DNA from: Varroa destructor
Lineage: Eukaryota; Arthropoda; Arachnida; Mesostigmata; Varroidae
DNA length: 64,000 nt
Assembly (NCBI RefSeq): GCF_002443255.2
Contig: NW_019211454.1
Location: forward strand, 6,903,440-6,967,439
Direction: 5' to 3'
Both the position numbers and the translations under genes were made by a program. The notes beneath the pieces are model-generated. The model made no database searches, was not told where the DNA came from, and saw only the letters and a list, made by a program, of their open reading frames with translations. This document shows, one piece after another, positions 11,801-23,000 of this stretch (position 1 is its first letter; each line of letters begins with the position of its first letter).

Positions 11801-14299
11801 CAGCTATCAGTTTTACTGCTACACAGCTCTGCCAATGACCCGATAATGCAATTAAGTATAGGTACGGAGCGAACTGTCTAGCTTGTGGCCAGTGAAAGCA
11901 AGCATCCCTAGCACTATTACGAGTTGGTAAAAAAAAGATCCAGCCACCAACTCGTTTCTATTGTTGCTTCCAAGGACTTGCAGTGTCCTCTTTTGTTTCT
12001 CCCAGCGTGTGTTTAGCGGGGTTTCCCCTGCCACATTGTTCGCGGCCACGACCGCCGTGTGTGCCTCTTTAACCCAATTTTGGCATTCGGTGTCGCTCTG
12101 CTTCTTTCATCGCGCCCTTTAACGTAAAACTACGTCTAAGTTATACTAGAGAAGACAGCTACAGGGCATGCAAGTAAGCCCAGTTCGCAATACTGGCCAA
12201 CGTCTAACAACAGCAGCGTGTTCGGAACAAGAGAGAAGGCCAAACAGGCCGGCTAGTCGCAGTAGAAGCAACACTAGGCATAATACTTCTCCGTCGTTTC
12301 GATTGGCATAATTGATGAGGAAGACAGTGTAGAGCGGTAAGGCCAAATAAGAAAAGCGACGGCAGACCATCGGTCAGGTAGATTTCGTCCACTGACGTGG
12401 TAAGGCGGTGGACCGAAGAGCTCACCGGCTTTCCAATTTGGGGTTAGTTGTCGTCTGTTGTCTGAAGAACAAGCCTATGGCGGCAGTAAGAGACAATAAA
12501 AAGAAAGGAAAACGGATGCAAAGAATATACCAGCCCTCTTCAGAATAACAGGACAACTCACGATTGTCACGCTAGGTGTCCGGTTTCCTAGCGACAACCT
12601 GAGTAAGTCTGGGCTACGCTAACGGACAAGTTCGCGTTCCAGAGCTAACTGGCTGGTCATCTCGCCTAGATTATGGCCTTAGTAAGAAAAGCTGTTCCGT
12701 ACTGTCGGGTAAGGTTCATTTTGCCGACGTGTCCCTTCGAGTCAACCTAACCAACAGGGACATATGTGTTAGAGACCGTTATGAAATGAGGATTTGCCTT
12801 GACAACAAATGTGATGTCGACACCTACCGTCCCTTCCCCCTTCGCCTTTTCTGCATGATCCTATCCTTCGATACCGCTATCGTTCCTATCCTTTAGTTGA
12901 TATGATCTCGTTGTCCCGTGGCTTTTGGCTACCATCGGCTGTCAATTTCCTCTTTTTGTCGCTTCGTTCTCGTTGGTTGTCCTGCCATCATCCTATCCAT
13001 CTATCTATACTAATGCAATAATGAGTCTCACCCAATACTTCTACAGCTGCTGTTACCCCCCTTTCCCCCGCTTCCCTCCAGCTAGGCTGACAGTCGAGGT
13101 TTCCTTCAACCACAAAAAAGCTACTCCCTCGCTCTGCTATTGCCATCTCCCGAGTACTGTTCACAACGCACGTTAGCATATGACTTGATGCATGAACGAC
13201 ATTAACCCATAACTACCAGGATACGATCACTAATACTACTGCCACTATTTCTAGAGGGAGGAAACTACACTGCGAGAGACCACTACCCTGCCTGGACCCA
13301 ACTGGCTGGCTGGCTGGCTGGTGGAGTCGGCACGTACACATATTACATACGGACTAAGACTCTCGTTTCTGCGCATAGTTTTCTTTGCTCTTCTGCTTAT
13401 TAGAAATGCCGCAGGGAATATAGTCACTGGCTAGCGGCGTACCCCATCCTAGCGTGTGCTTCCCTGGGGACGCCTCTCCTCACAATCTGGGTGTCTATTC
13501 CCGCAAACTTTATCCCCACAAACAAACAAAAACAGACTCACACACAAACGGATGTACAAGACGGTGTAAAATTATCGTACGCACAAGAGCGCACCCTGCG
13601 GGTAGTTTAGGTACCGGTGCTAGGCGACTTCAAATCCTCAGTTGCGACTAACTTTATAGTCAGCATGGAGTCGTTTGCCCATCTTACTGTGTCGCGCATC
13701 CTTCGTGTATTTTTCCTTTTACGCTTTACCTCACTGTACCTTTCTGTCTTTCGACAGGATCCATTGAGATTCGTCTTCCTTATTTTACATTTTCTTAATA
13801 GCGACACCAGCAGCACAGGCAGCTGAACGGACATGAAACCGGTAGAAATTTGTGAACCGGTAATAGTAAAGTGCTTGACTGGCTAACAAATGACGAAACC
13901 ACAAGATTGGATCACGATGGCCAATGCACGCTTGTGGCAGGAACTACAGCCGAAGCAGGTGCCGCCGAGAAAAATGAGCCAAATTTTTTTTGTAAGAAAC
14001 GTAAAAATCAGGGATAGCTAGGTATAGTGTGATCGTGACTAGGATGTCAGAGGTCACGTAGCTTGCATGCATTGCCGTATCGGCAGATGATGTGCCCTGC
14101 AGCTGGAAAGATGCAGGGGTGCCATATGGCTTTACGAATGTCGTCGGAAACTAGAACGAAGGATAAAGCTGTGGCTCATTGGGAGCAATGGTAATTACAG
14201 TAGGGAAATTAGTCTCGTCGCTTTAGCGTCCTCTGCATTGCCAAATTCAGCTACCAAGTACGGTACCAAGTAATATGTCGACCACAGCAAGTAAAAGGA
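8851..14299. other. non-coding, no gene convincingly seen
   Basis: Mixed sequence. About 12826-13175 is strongly pyrimidine-rich on the plus strand. ACTCCGGAG occurs twice in tandem at 11189-11208. A minus-strand exon-like arrangement at 11101-11217 is described among the findings. No frame resembles a known protein. Confidence 0.55.
13302..13321 (+). repeat. (CTGG)5 tetranucleotide microsatellite
   Basis: Five perfect CTGG units in a row. Confidence 0.9.
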
Positions 14300-14784
14300 A
14301 GATTCTGCGAAAACACACTATCGTAATTTTATATAGAGTTGACCATATAAATTTATCTGTAACGGGCAGATATTGAACCGAGAAATTCATTTCGCCTGAA
14401 GTTAACTATTTCCATACTCGTATACAATAACATAAGTAGAAAACTTATATACATCTAATCATGATTATTGCCATTTTGACTATCAACAAGAATTCATATC
14501 ACGGAAATACTTAAAAAATATATGTGTGTATATATATATATAATGTTTGTGGCAAAACCCTTGATGCTACGCCTTTTTCACAGTCTGTCATGTAAGATTT
14601 TACTAAAAAAATAATAAATAGTTATCGATTAAAATGGTCTATATTTAGCTTACTAATGTTTTAGAATATACAAAATATTTGTTTCAGTTGTGATATATAT
14701 CGGTCTATATATTTCAATGTAGGGTTGTTTACCTTTAGTTTCTGAGTGAAAAATCAAAAAAAAAAAAGAAAATAAAGGTATTGA
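14300..14784. other. AT-rich flank of the mariner relic
   Basis: Clearly richer in A and T than the neighbouring kilobases. Holds a TG/TA dinucleotide run at 14523-14542 and an A-rich run at about 14755-14775. It may include the missing C-terminal part and terminal repeat of the mariner copy in unrecognisable form. I could not find a terminal inverted repeat. Confidence 0.5.
14523..14542 (+). repeat. TG/TA dinucleotide microsatellite
   Basis: Alternating TGTG followed by TATA units, about 20 bases, in AT-rich DNA. Confidence 0.75.
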
Positions 14785-15235
14785 AACGTCAACTTCTTTG
14801 GCATAAGTCGAACTTGAATTTTATTTGCATATTATTGTTCTATGTGGTCTATTTTTCGTCACCCCCGATCAACCCCTTCAGAAACGACTCGATTTCATTG
14901 CATTTCTGTGGGGTTTAATAGATGGAAATAAGGCGGAGTAAATGTTTTGTTGCGTCAATTGGTATGGCACCCAAATATGAAATTCATTTTTATGGCCCAT
15001 TTTTCTCAAATGATTTAAAATTGTTTAGAGGTGAATGTCTAGTGCCTTGGTGATTTCATGGCCACCCGTCCGTATTGTTTAGTTTTCGTAATAATTTCAT
15101 CAATTTTTTTTGTAGTTGGTGACCACTACGAGGAATATCTTTCATAGCGAAATTTCTAGAACGGAAAAAATAAAACCACCTTTGAGCTGTTTCTTCCAGT
15201 CATTCAACTTGACCACAAATAGCGCACATTATAGG
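14785..15235 (-). pseudogene. decayed mariner transposase fragment
   Basis: On the minus strand, pieces in different frames align in order with a mariner (Tc1/mariner) transposase. First comes CAICGQVE, then a stop, then TAQRWFYFFRSRNFAMKDI with PRSGH, matching the first helix-turn-helix and its PRSGRP tail. Next are ILNHLRKMGHKNEF and IWVPYQLTQ, matching the second helix-turn-helix and the WVPHELT linker motif. Last are NEIESFLKGLIGGDEK and then NN, matching NEI(D/E)PFLKR..TGDEKW..YDN. The D of GDEK is the first catalytic aspartate of the DD34D triad. The wording is closest to the irritans subfamily as I know it. At least two frameshifts and several stops interrupt it, including the TGG codon after GDEK, which is now TAG. 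The copy ends shortly after this point, so the second D and the final D are absent. No terminal inverted repeats or TA duplication were found. It is an old, inactive remnant. Confidence 0.85.
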
Positions 15236-16690
15236 TCTGGACAATATTTGGGCCTTCCATAATGACAATAATTACGGAATACTGCAAAATTTTTGCAGAA
15301 ATTTCACCCAGACTCTTCATGTTAGTCCTCATAAACGTTTGTCAACAATTTTACCGTTACCGGTAAGTCTCAACGCTTAAGAGAATATCAACGCCGACCC
15401 GACCCGACGCGACGCGGCTCAGACCACCTGAGACATGATACTTAATTTAGCTAGAAAAACGGTTCTTTTTCGGCAGTCCTTTATACATGTATAAAAGTAT
15501 TATCTGATATATAATTAAACTCGTTGTTCATCTCTCTGAATTTGTTCCACCTTCTATCCGCCTGTGTCCCTACAAAACACATCCAACAGTACAACAGAAT
15601 ACAAGCGTCTATGTAAAGAAGTATCTACATTTCCGCCACACTTTCGTCTTTTCCTTATGTGGTACGATAGTTTTCTTTAAATTTCGAAACTACGGACACC
15701 TTCCGACGAAGCTGCTAGCAAAGCTCAAACGAATATACTCCTAATTTATTCAGGTGTGGACGAGAAAAGAAGATGGCAAAGACGGTACAAGAGAAGATGG
15801 CGGTATAAACAGGTACATACTTTACATAAAATAAGAGGACATCTCACGACAGAAAGCTCTCTCTTTTTCTTTTACATGGAATCCCAGGCAGTGCCACTGG
15901 GTCACTGGTGCAGGTCAGACAGGTGCAGGAAGGGACCCCAGTGGAAAGATACAGTGAGAAATAGAGAATTCTCTCCGCTTGGTTAAGTCCGGCCTGCTCT
16001 GGTGAGACAGTAACTCGCCTGGCCATAGAGGATAGGGGTGGCGGAACCTTTTTAAAAGTGGAACCTTGTCGCATTGCAAACTCGTGTCACCAGCAGCAGC
16101 TGTACCTTCAAATGATCGTGAAGCATGCATTAGGGTGCCCGTCGAAAGGAGACGCTAACCACATTCTGCATGTTAAAGGACCATACGCATAAAAACATAC
16201 ACAGTAATACAACGAAGAGAAAGGATTTCAAGGCATCAATGGTGCTAAGGTACTGCTACTACTTTGGCCTTTCGTTGTGAATACATCTGTTTGTGTCGCT
16301 TAATCTAACGGTGGTCATTTCAGATAACTGTTAAAGGCGGCCAAACATCAGCCTGAGGACTAATCCTGATTTGTTTTACATCACGATAGTATCGTAGAGA
16401 AAAGGGGAGGTCAAGTTCTTGTTTTTGAATTTCGTGGTCGTGACGGTTCATATTAACCTCTGGTTATAATAAATCATAAAACATAAAATGGTTATAATAA
16501 AAAATTAAAAAAAAAAATCTGGTTAATAAGATCTCTTCTATCTACGGTTACCGTGTCATCTCGTATTGCCACTATTCGCACATTCTTTCCGCAATACTTT
16601 ATTCCTGTTGTTCTTGTTTCCTATTTTAATCGACCAAGGTCTCCCTCCAAACACAAGCCCAGGAAGGTGCAAAACATTTTGATCTGAAAC
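15236..16690. other. non-coding, no gene seen
   Basis: Includes the palindrome TTACCGGTAA near 15356-15365 and an A/T-rich stretch near 16460-16525 with a repeated 13-mer. On the minus strand AATAAA lies at 16598-16603, downstream of the candidate terminal exon. Confidence 0.55.
16461..16501 (+). repeat. 13-bp direct repeat in AT-rich tail-like sequence
   Basis: TGGTTATAATAAA occurs at 16461-16473 and 16489-16501. An A-rich run follows, then a third partial copy, TGGTTAATAA, near 16519. The arrangement resembles the short repeated 3' ends of some non-LTR retroposons. No retroposon body is recognisable upstream, so it may be simple slippage. Confidence 0.6.
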
Positions 16691-16868
16691 TTAAATCATA
16701 ACTTTTATATCCTTCGTCCTCTTTCGTCTGCTACTTCTTTTTCGCCATGGGGCTCCAGCGCCACGGTGTGTGGTAAAACGAACTCCGCTGCCGGTCTGGG
16801 TCCGGTGTTCCTTCACTCCGTTCGCTTGCCGCCGCAGTTTCCGACGGCTATAAGATATGTACGGGTCT
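16691..16868 (-). CDS. candidate Arg-rich terminal exon
   Basis: On the minus strand an unusually good acceptor (a pyrimidine tract of about 28 nt ending CTTCTTGTAG) is followed by a frame open for 58 codons to a TAA at 16691. The peptide is very basic, with RDPYISYSRRKLRRQ near the start and WRKRSSRRKRTKDIK near the end. An AATAAA polyadenylation signal lies about 90 nt past the stop, at 16598-16603. Acceptor, open frame, stop and poly(A) signal in the right order are what a last exon looks like. Against it, the basic composition can come from the local purine-rich, GC-rich strand, no upstream exon was found, and no homologue is recognised. Confidence 0.22.
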
Positions 16869-19648
16869 CTACAAGAAGAAAAGGAAGAAGTATACAATAT
16901 GGTGTACATTTATAGCCTTTGTTTTTGATTATTTATGCGCGCAAAGTATAACAACATTTACGATAACAAGTACGTTTGAGGTGAATTCTCGGTGAAAACG
17001 TATTTGGACTAGAAGGCAATGAACGACGCTGCAGCTTGCTTCGATTGAGCGACACAAGCGAGGAGTGGTCGTGACTATTTCCTCTTCTGGCCCCTCGTAT
17101 AATACAGCGTATCTTTAATACAACATATTTTACGTGTGACCGTGTGCTATTAGTTAATTATTGATTAATTATCCCGGCTAAACCCTCAACCACTTATTAG
17201 TCGGCTGCTCTTCGTTTGTGGCAATATGGCGGCGGTCCAATTCTATGCTCGAGCCATTCGTCCTTCAACTTCATCTTCATTTTGTGTGTCTTTTTCCACA
17301 CAAATCTACAATCTTTGGATTTGTCTATCCGTGACATTTTTGAATTAATGTATGAATTTGTTATGCAAAAAAGTACGACCATAGATATTTTGACGTTGCC
17401 AGACGATTATTTTCTAAGCGTATATTGAAAAAATCTCTTTCACGGAAAGCTAATTTATCAGCTATTTTTTAAGCAACATTATAAAAATTAATGCTTTGTT
17501 TTTTTTTCGCTAAATATATATTGCAGATACATCTTAGAATTTCTCGGCTTTTGCCCATGTTAAACAAGAGGTTTGAAAATATGACATTGCAGGAGATAGA
17601 CTATGAAAGTCAAGGCCACTACTATTACTGTTATTAATCAGCTTGCGGGGCCGCCCCCGAAGCTCGAATTCCTCGATTGGCGTTCTTAAACTACCAGCCG
17701 GTAGATGTTCATTCCTTCGATCCCATTAGGGATCGGCTGACCGATGAACATCCATGGGTAGTGTCCAGCTTTCTACTGGGTCTACCCGTAAGGAAAGCTC
17801 CCTCTGTGCGGTATTTTCGTAGATTACTGTTTGACCATTTGTCGAATTGTGGCAAGCTTGCTGGTTCAATCGTGACGCCCAGTGGCATTGTTAGGCGTTC
17901 TCCTCAAACATGCTGGCTTTCGAAATGCGCGTAATCCAAATGGCTTAAGACAAACGATAGGCTTGATCATATCGGGCTTTTAAGGTGCTTTAAGATGCAC
18001 TGGTGAAACATGTATGAAGCGAATGCGAGGACGTCTCGTAGGACTATATTTATGCACTTTAAGCTATAGTCATTTGGCGCAGACGGCCTTCATCTAAACG
18101 CTAAATGATGTTTCGTAGAAAGGGGTCTGTTCAAAATTACGGCATCATATCCTCCTACTGCTTACCTTTAAGAGCTAGTATCATTAGAACTGCAGCTGTA
18201 ACGTCAAATCAATGGCAATGACAAAACGAAATATAATATTGAAACAATCATTATTATATACAACAAGCAATCAGCGAATTTTATACTAATTTTGCCACAA
18301 GCTATATTCATCACCGTATTATAATCTAGTAATTAGAATTATATGTACATCAAGTGCCTATTATCATTCATTCATCTATTTTTTTTAGAAACTGACAACA
18401 GGGACAAATTCCTGCTGCCATCTTTCCATTTAATATTGACGTTCTGTGCAAGAGTGATATCGTGATTTCATTCCACGGCCCCGCTATATATAGCCCACTC
18501 TTTTATCAGTATTTGACATTGATTTGTGGCCACCATGCTATATGTTGTGGTACAGTGGTCGTATCCGCTTGTGCATATATCTACACTGTATTTGTTCAGA
18601 TTCTGTTAATATTACTACTTCTGCTATTGTAAATTGTACCATCGGTTAGTGGCGCCATAGTCTCAGCTAACACTAGTGAAGCATCTTAATTTGTAACAAT
18701 CCGTTATTGAAGTGGTTGTCTGGGATATACAGTCTATCGTCGTTGAAAGGGGACGCCTGCAGAAGGGGATTGCTATTGTGGTGTGTGCACTAGCCCTCGG
18801 CTAAATGTCTGCCGGGGGCAACAGACTACCGAGAGTGGTGGAAAGGGATCGAAATAGGAACCGATGGAACGGAAAAGCTTGAAAATGAGCCCCGACTGAC
18901 TGATGAGCAGAGAAAATACATATTGTCACTACAAGTACTATTACAGTTAATGTTGTGTATTAGTATGCGAGAACAAATGTAACGCATCTCTAGTCGTCGG
19001 CTGGCCAGGGCTGTCGGCTGCGAATTAGTCAAATTTGGCTTCGTCGGCATTCCAGCGTAGAGCTGAGTAGAGCCATATTAAGTAATATTATTGCCGTAGA
19101 TAGATATAGACAGGGACGGATGACGGCGAGCCAACGACAACAACAGCAGCGGTAGTAAGAACTTCATCGAGTTGTTGACTTGCTAGCGTTGGCTTCAGCC
19201 CTTCACTGCAGGGCAAGCCAGGGGCGGCGGAAGGGAAGATGCCTACGGCATCCGGCATTGGGTCACTGCATATCGATGCTGCGTAGTAGATTCTCTTTCA
19301 CCTACATTACATTCCGTTGGCTTCTGCCTTTTAGCCAATTCCACATTGCCCACTATGCCATCGCAGTCGGATGCGCATATTTGAGTATCTATATGGCAGC
19401 GCAAGTAGCTGACGATACTAAGTTAAGAAGGCGAACTTGTTTATTCAGGGCAAAGAGACCACGGCAGGCAGACTAGACCGAAACATATCGAGAATAGTGC
19501 CATCGTACTTGGCCAAGAGCGTATAGACGCTGGCATGGTAGAGATCAAGGGGTGTATGGCTTTTTCGCAGAGCACAGACAAATATATGTAATCCATATAT
19601 GTAGAAATGGTACAAGCATGTATTGTTTCGCTTAGTATGAACAGGTAC
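16869..19648. other. non-coding, no gene convincingly seen
   Basis: AT-rich near 17380-17560 and 18230-18400. A plus-strand frame at 17642-17787 ends at a GTAAGG donor, and a 30-nt minus-strand segment at 18166-18195 lies between acceptor- and donor-like signals. Both are weak. Confidence 0.5.
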
Positions 19649-19665
19649 TTTTTTTTTTTTTTTTT
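19649..19665 (+). repeat. 17-nt poly-T run
   Basis: Seventeen consecutive T followed by GCTGCAG. On the minus strand this is poly-A and could be a retroposon tail, but no retroposon body was identified beside it. Confidence 0.9.
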
Positions 19666-19952
19666 GCTGCAGGAGATCGCTAGGCCTTTTTCCTAAAAAG
19701 GGATGAAATTTTTCGATTGCTGAACCAAATAGCAAAATAATAATGAGAACGCCTATCTTCCTAGGAAAGGACAAAATTGAAGAAGTAATACTTCAATTCG
19801 TTCACTACAGTCTCTGGCTTAGCCTCAATCTGATTGAATATAAATGAGTACGAAAATCTAAGGACGTCATACATATGGAAATTTAAAGCAAAACATGTTT
19901 CGAAAAGGTTCAGTCTCCAAGCGCTAAGCATATAAGTTATTGAATAGCTGTT

Positions 19953-20000
19953 GACAAGGTTACTCTAGCGATTCGTATGCATTGCTAGAGTAACCTTCTC
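19953..20000. repeat. 17-bp inverted repeat with 14-nt loop
   Basis: The left arm 19953-19969 (GACAAGGTTACTCTAGC) pairs with 19984-20000 at 16 of 17 positions; the loop is 14 nt. It would form a stable hairpin in either strand. No mature-RNA signature or protein context is visible. Confidence 0.9.
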
Positions 20001-23000
20001 TTGGGCGGGCTTGATATCATTTATGTAGTTTTGACTGGTTCGCTCTGGAAAATTGTTTTTAGCGACCCCGTATCGCGGGCGGCTTCTGGGAGGGGGACAA
20101 CCGTACTGCAATGTAAGCCAAATGTTCGTAACTGAGAGGATTCTAAGGAAACAACCTATCGAAAGGAGAACATTCTGTTTCACTGCTTGCTTGAACGGCG
20201 ATCAGCCCGTAAAGTAGCAATCTAGGCAGGTTCAGAAACACAGTGTTGCGCCGATCAGGACAACACTGACTGGCAAGGCAAGCTGCTTAATGTAGCAGTG
20301 AAATTAGCAGGAAGAGCATTAGTGGTGCATATCCCGCTAGGATCAGGCCTCTTGTCCACAGCACTACCTGTGATAGAAGACTGTTATACAGGATTAGAAA
20401 GGCAATCTGTCCTAGGCTTCACGGCCGATGTCGGCAAGCCATATAAGCAACTCCGTGGACGAACCGACCGTGCATGTCCCCGAGCCACGAATCAATGCCT
20501 AACAAGCCTGATTTAGGCTAGGTCTGATCAGACAAGGCTGCTTGGTGTTCCTGGCAGCCGTAACGCGGCAAGGTTTGCTCAACGAATTATCTGGTAGTAA
20601 ACGCCTAAAGATAAAAAACCAAGTGAGACATAGAACCTTCTGAGTGGCTTCGATTACATGGCCCCGTACAGCGCATACGCTGTCACGACGAGTAGACGGA
20701 GTACTGGAAAATTTCGTGTAAAAGCTTCGTTGTACGGTAACGGAGGGCCGGATAGGAACAACAAAAAAAGTCGCGCAAACTTCGAGCGCCATCGGTGATG
20801 GTTTGGTGATAAACGGATTTTTAATGAGTAATCGTCATTGCTAGGCCAGTATCCCGCGTCGCACTGTGATATAGTGTGTCGGCGCTGGAGAGTCCAAGGT
20901 AAAACAGAAGGAAAGAAGTAGAACATCATAAAGACATAAGCATACCAAAATATACAGATGGACCCGTCGTGGGCCATCACACACAATAGGACACATACAC
21001 ATATATACACAAGGGTTATGCGTGGATTCACGCAGCGCAGTTAGCGCACGAAATGGCAAGCAAATGCCATACGAAAAACAGCATACATAGTACATAGACA
21101 CCCATTAGCAAGCATAGATTCTGTTGGCCGTTCCACTAGCTAACGCTAATAGTAAATCAGCATGCCTTGCTAATAAGTTTTATTTTCGAAGTCGCTCCCC
21201 GAACGTTGGGTGTTCAGCCAGCGGCAAACGCTGTCTGATAATACCGATAATAACAATGACCAAACACCAACATAAACGCACTGTAAGGACACGTTTTACT
21301 CACATACGTACAAACAGACAAGGACAGCGTTCAACCCGACACACAACAACCAAATCCAGGGCTGGCACACAAACAGTTGGTGCGTACAGCGTCTATGCTG
21401 CAGAAAACCGAACGATGATTCAGAGAACACGGCGCAGAGCATAAGACATATACTCGTTTAAGTCGGCGTTAACCCACCGTCGCCGCTGTGTGAAGTAAGA
21501 CGCCCCTAATCCACGGGCTACATCGTCATCCCAGTACCTGCTACAGCTCCTGGGTCCCTGATGGACGACAATCGCACCCTTCTCCTAGGATAAGCCAAAA
21601 GCTGGGATAATAAGCTAGGACCGCTACGCATGTAACATAACGGGAATGAACGGGACTCACTGAACGAGAAGAAAAACTGGGAACGGCAAGGGCTTATAAC
21701 AAGAAAGAGCTAGTGAACAAGGGCTCAGAGCTTTGTCTCGTCGTCACCCCCACGGCACCCCATGAGCCTGAAGGTTGTAAGGCACGTCCCTCACGCAACG
21801 CCTGTAGTATAATACTTGCAGCACTTGACAGAAATTGGAGCTTCCAGGTAGCAGAAGTGCAGTGGCGACAATGCAAATGGAACACCGTGCCCTAATGGAA
21901 GACGAGAGAGAAAACCCTATCAAAAAAAGATGGCCACGGCTGATGGCTCCGTCCCATGCCTTCTTGGGATAGCATGCTTCATAATTGCACTAATTAGAAG
22001 AATGCAGGATGGCAGGAAGTAAAAAAGCAAAATAGCAGACTAACGCAGGCTTGAGCTTTGGGATCCTCTGACGGTATTCTCTTGCCGGGTATCGATGGTT
22101 AGCTTTGCTATGGGCCAAGACGTATCGTGCGTACATGCGACATGTGTTTGAAGCTATGCATTGGATTTTGTTGTAACTAGCAGGTAGGAAAAGGTTTGAG
22201 GTAGCAGATGGCTCTAACTAGAAGAAAAGCTGGAGAATAGAACTGTAAGAAGTTCTCGGTATGGAGCTTATTATGCGTGTATGTTCTACATCGTAGATAC
22301 GTTTAAGATAGGGTTCCTGATACCAATAGCTTGCTGATCAGTAGAAATATGGGTGATAAAAAGCAAATGGATGGAACAAAAGCTATCATAATTGCTCTCT
22401 GTACAGTTACCATTACGATGCCGTGTGTGTTTATTTCTCTTACCTGGAAACGCAGTAGATTCGAATGTCCCGTATATTGAATCCGCTCACCTCAAAAAAG
22501 TATTCTACGGTGAACTACCGTTTAATTTTTGCCAGTTTCGTATGCGCTCACATCCTTCAAAATACTCATGCGTTTTTGAAAAAAACGCATGCTAACTCAT
22601 CATATACCTAACACTCATACATTCCTTTGATACAACTCATCTAGTCAATGGACTGGCTTCATGTATGTAATAAAGAGGAGTCCACTTTCTAGTCCATTAA
22701 TGCAACAACATTGTAATCAGCGTAACAAATCTTGCCGTTATTTCTCATCCTTCAACCCAAGGTCAGTACCATATGTTGCGTCAGTACGCAAAGCTGTCAA
22801 CGCTTGCTTTTGGTCCTTCTGCCGCTATGACAGAGTCGTCTTATTAGACGTTCGCGTTTTGTCCATCCCCATTCATTGTTGTGCGTGTGAGCATCCATGA
22901 TAGGACTGAGGTCAGATCGGTAAACACAGGCAAAGGCCAACGCTAATTAAAGGGGTCCTTCTGCACATAGTTCTGTTGCCATCGGTGTTTTTCTATTTCT

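Noticed and set aside
4750..16570. Shared 16-mer CGTGTCATCTCGTATT near 4738 and 16554
   Set aside because: A single shared 16-mer is within chance expectation for 64 kb, and similarity does not extend beyond it.
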